Source: an uncultured Anaerocolumna sp.
GTDB lineage: Bacteria; Bacillota; Clostridia; Lachnospirales; Lachnospiraceae
Length of the DNA stretch: 6,133 nt
Reading direction: 5' to 3'
Assembly: GCA_937901695.1 (NCBI GenBank)
Contig: CALDJN010000174.1
Span: 1 to 6,133, forward strand
Part shown: piece after piece, positions 5,709-6,133 of the stretch
Position numbering within the stretch: the first letter of the stretch is position 1
Layout: each line of letters starts with the position of its first letter
Notes under the pieces: model-generated
What the model saw: only the letters and a program-made list of their open reading frames with translations
Database searches by the model: none
Told to the model about the DNA's origin: nothing
Program-made: the position numbers and the translations under genes

Positions 5709-5896
5709 CTGTTGCAAAAACTGTCATTCTAGGCATGAATTTATAAAGGTACTGTGCAAAACTGTCATTACTATGAAAGCATGTCACTACTATGAAAGCA
5801 TGTCATTCTGAGCGCAGCGAAGAATCCCATTTTAATTATGAGATTCTTCAAGCATAATTCAGCAAGCTGAATTTGCTCTCAGAATGACATTTTTTA
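5709..5896 (+). repeat. Interspersed structured repeat, copy B (three-way-junction palindrome)
   Basis: It begins 16 bases after the exporter stop, in the same orientation as copy A. The leading segment repeats CTGTTGCAA (5709) and AATTTATAAAGG (5738-5749). The core has perfect 13-bp inverted ends, 5800-5812 with 5878-5890. They enclose GAAGAATCCCA / TGAGATTCTTC (5819-5829/5839-5849, one mismatch) and the AATTCAGC-AA-GCTGAATT hairpin (5856-5863/5866-5873, extended by AGCA/TGCT). The first hairpin of copy A is replaced by five bases (CGCAG), giving two internal arms rather than three. The closing arm runs into T6 (5890-5895), a convincing intrinsic terminator layout for the exporter gene. Extra left-end-like sequences TGTCATT lie at 5722, 5763 and, as TGTCACT, 5782. 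Confidence 0.85.
5763..5800 (+). repeat. Two 19-bp tandem units inside copy B
   Basis: TGTCATTACTATGAAAGCA (5763-5781) is followed directly by the same 19 bp with one change (5782-5800), then by the TGTCATT of the inverted arm. The unit begins with the same seven bases as the element's left end, so the left end seems to have been duplicated in steps. The tail ACTATGAAAGCA also occurs at 1548-1559, just before the HPr hairpin. Confidence 0.8.
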
Positions 5897-5900
5897 TATT

Positions 5901-5945
5901 GCAATAGTTTCTTTTACAATAGCTTCTTTTGCAATAGCTTTTTTT
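5901..5945 (+). repeat. Three 15-bp tandem repeats
   Basis: Units with consensus GCAATAGCTTCTTTT lie at 5901-5915, 5916-5930 and 5931-5945, with one or two changes between them. The array follows directly after repeat copy B. No function is apparent. Confidence 0.75.
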
Positions 5946-6133
5946 ATATGCTAAATCCAGAATTAATGCCAATACTTTAAATGAATATGGATAATCATTA
6001 TATGAAAGAATACTTACGGTATTTAAAATAACGTATTTGAAATAATTTGAAATAACTTGAAATAACTTATCCTAAATAAACAGGATAAACTTATAAAGTT
6101 ACAAAAATATTAAAGAATGGCTATAAAGTCATT
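5946..6133. other. AT-rich gene-free right end
   Basis: The 441-bp stretch after the exporter stop contains no supportable gene on either strand. After copy B and the 15-bp repeats, the rest is AT-rich simple sequence. It includes three 10-bp units of T/C-TTGAAATAA at 6036-6065 (a diverged fourth at 6022-6031) and a small 7-bp hairpin TTATCCT / AGGATAA at 6067-6073/6082-6088 without a T-run. No start of a following gene is seen before the window ends. Confidence 0.6.

Noticed and set aside
3669..5896. Composite transposon or insertion sequence around the exporter
   Set aside because: No transposase is encoded, the flanking copies are non-coding, and no target-site duplication outside them could be identified. 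Only a repeat-bracketed gene is supportable.

Overview
The window is AT-rich bacterial DNA with AGGAGG-type ribosome binding sites, TTGA(C)A/TATAAT-like promoters and long AT-rich intergenic spacers. The gene families also fit a low-GC Firmicute: a CdaR/YbbR protein, a serine-regulatable HPr and a long-form 2-isopropylmalate synthase. A clostridial, probably Lachnospiraceae-like, genome is the best inference, but no rRNA or marker gene is present to prove it.

Layout, all on the + strand: (1) 2-1066 is the 3' part of a gene for a multi-YbbR-domain protein, probably CdaR, the regulator of the diadenylate cyclase CdaA. It runs in from the left edge. (2) 1116-1223 is a run of six degenerate ~18-bp tandem repeats ending just before the ribosome binding site of an HPr gene. 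(3) 1240-1512 encodes a 90-residue HPr with both His15 and Ser46. (4) 1513-1989 is a gene-free spacer with a perfect 17-bp hairpin, a second hairpin resembling the repeat family seen later, and a strong extended -10 promoter for leuA. (5) 1990-3660 is leuA, complete, with its catalytic and leucine-regulatory domains. (6) 3661-3940 holds copy A of an interspersed structured repeat. (7) 3941-5692 encodes a complete ABC exporter half-transporter. (8) 5693-6133 holds copy B of the same repeat in the same orientation, then several short tandem repeats and no gene.

The genes do not form an obvious pathway. cdaR and the HPr gene are close together and may be co-transcribed. leuA appears to have its own promoter and to be a single-gene unit for leucine biosynthesis. 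The ABC exporter is a lone gene bracketed by two direct copies of the repeat, which look able to act as terminators.

The most unusual content is between the genes. A palindromic repeat with terminal inverted arms (TGTCATTCTGAG / CTCAGAATGACA) folds on paper into a closed multi-arm junction: four-way in copy A and three-way in copy B. Degenerate or iterated left ends of it are scattered nearby. No new enzymatic system, phage, CRISPR array or transposase was seen.
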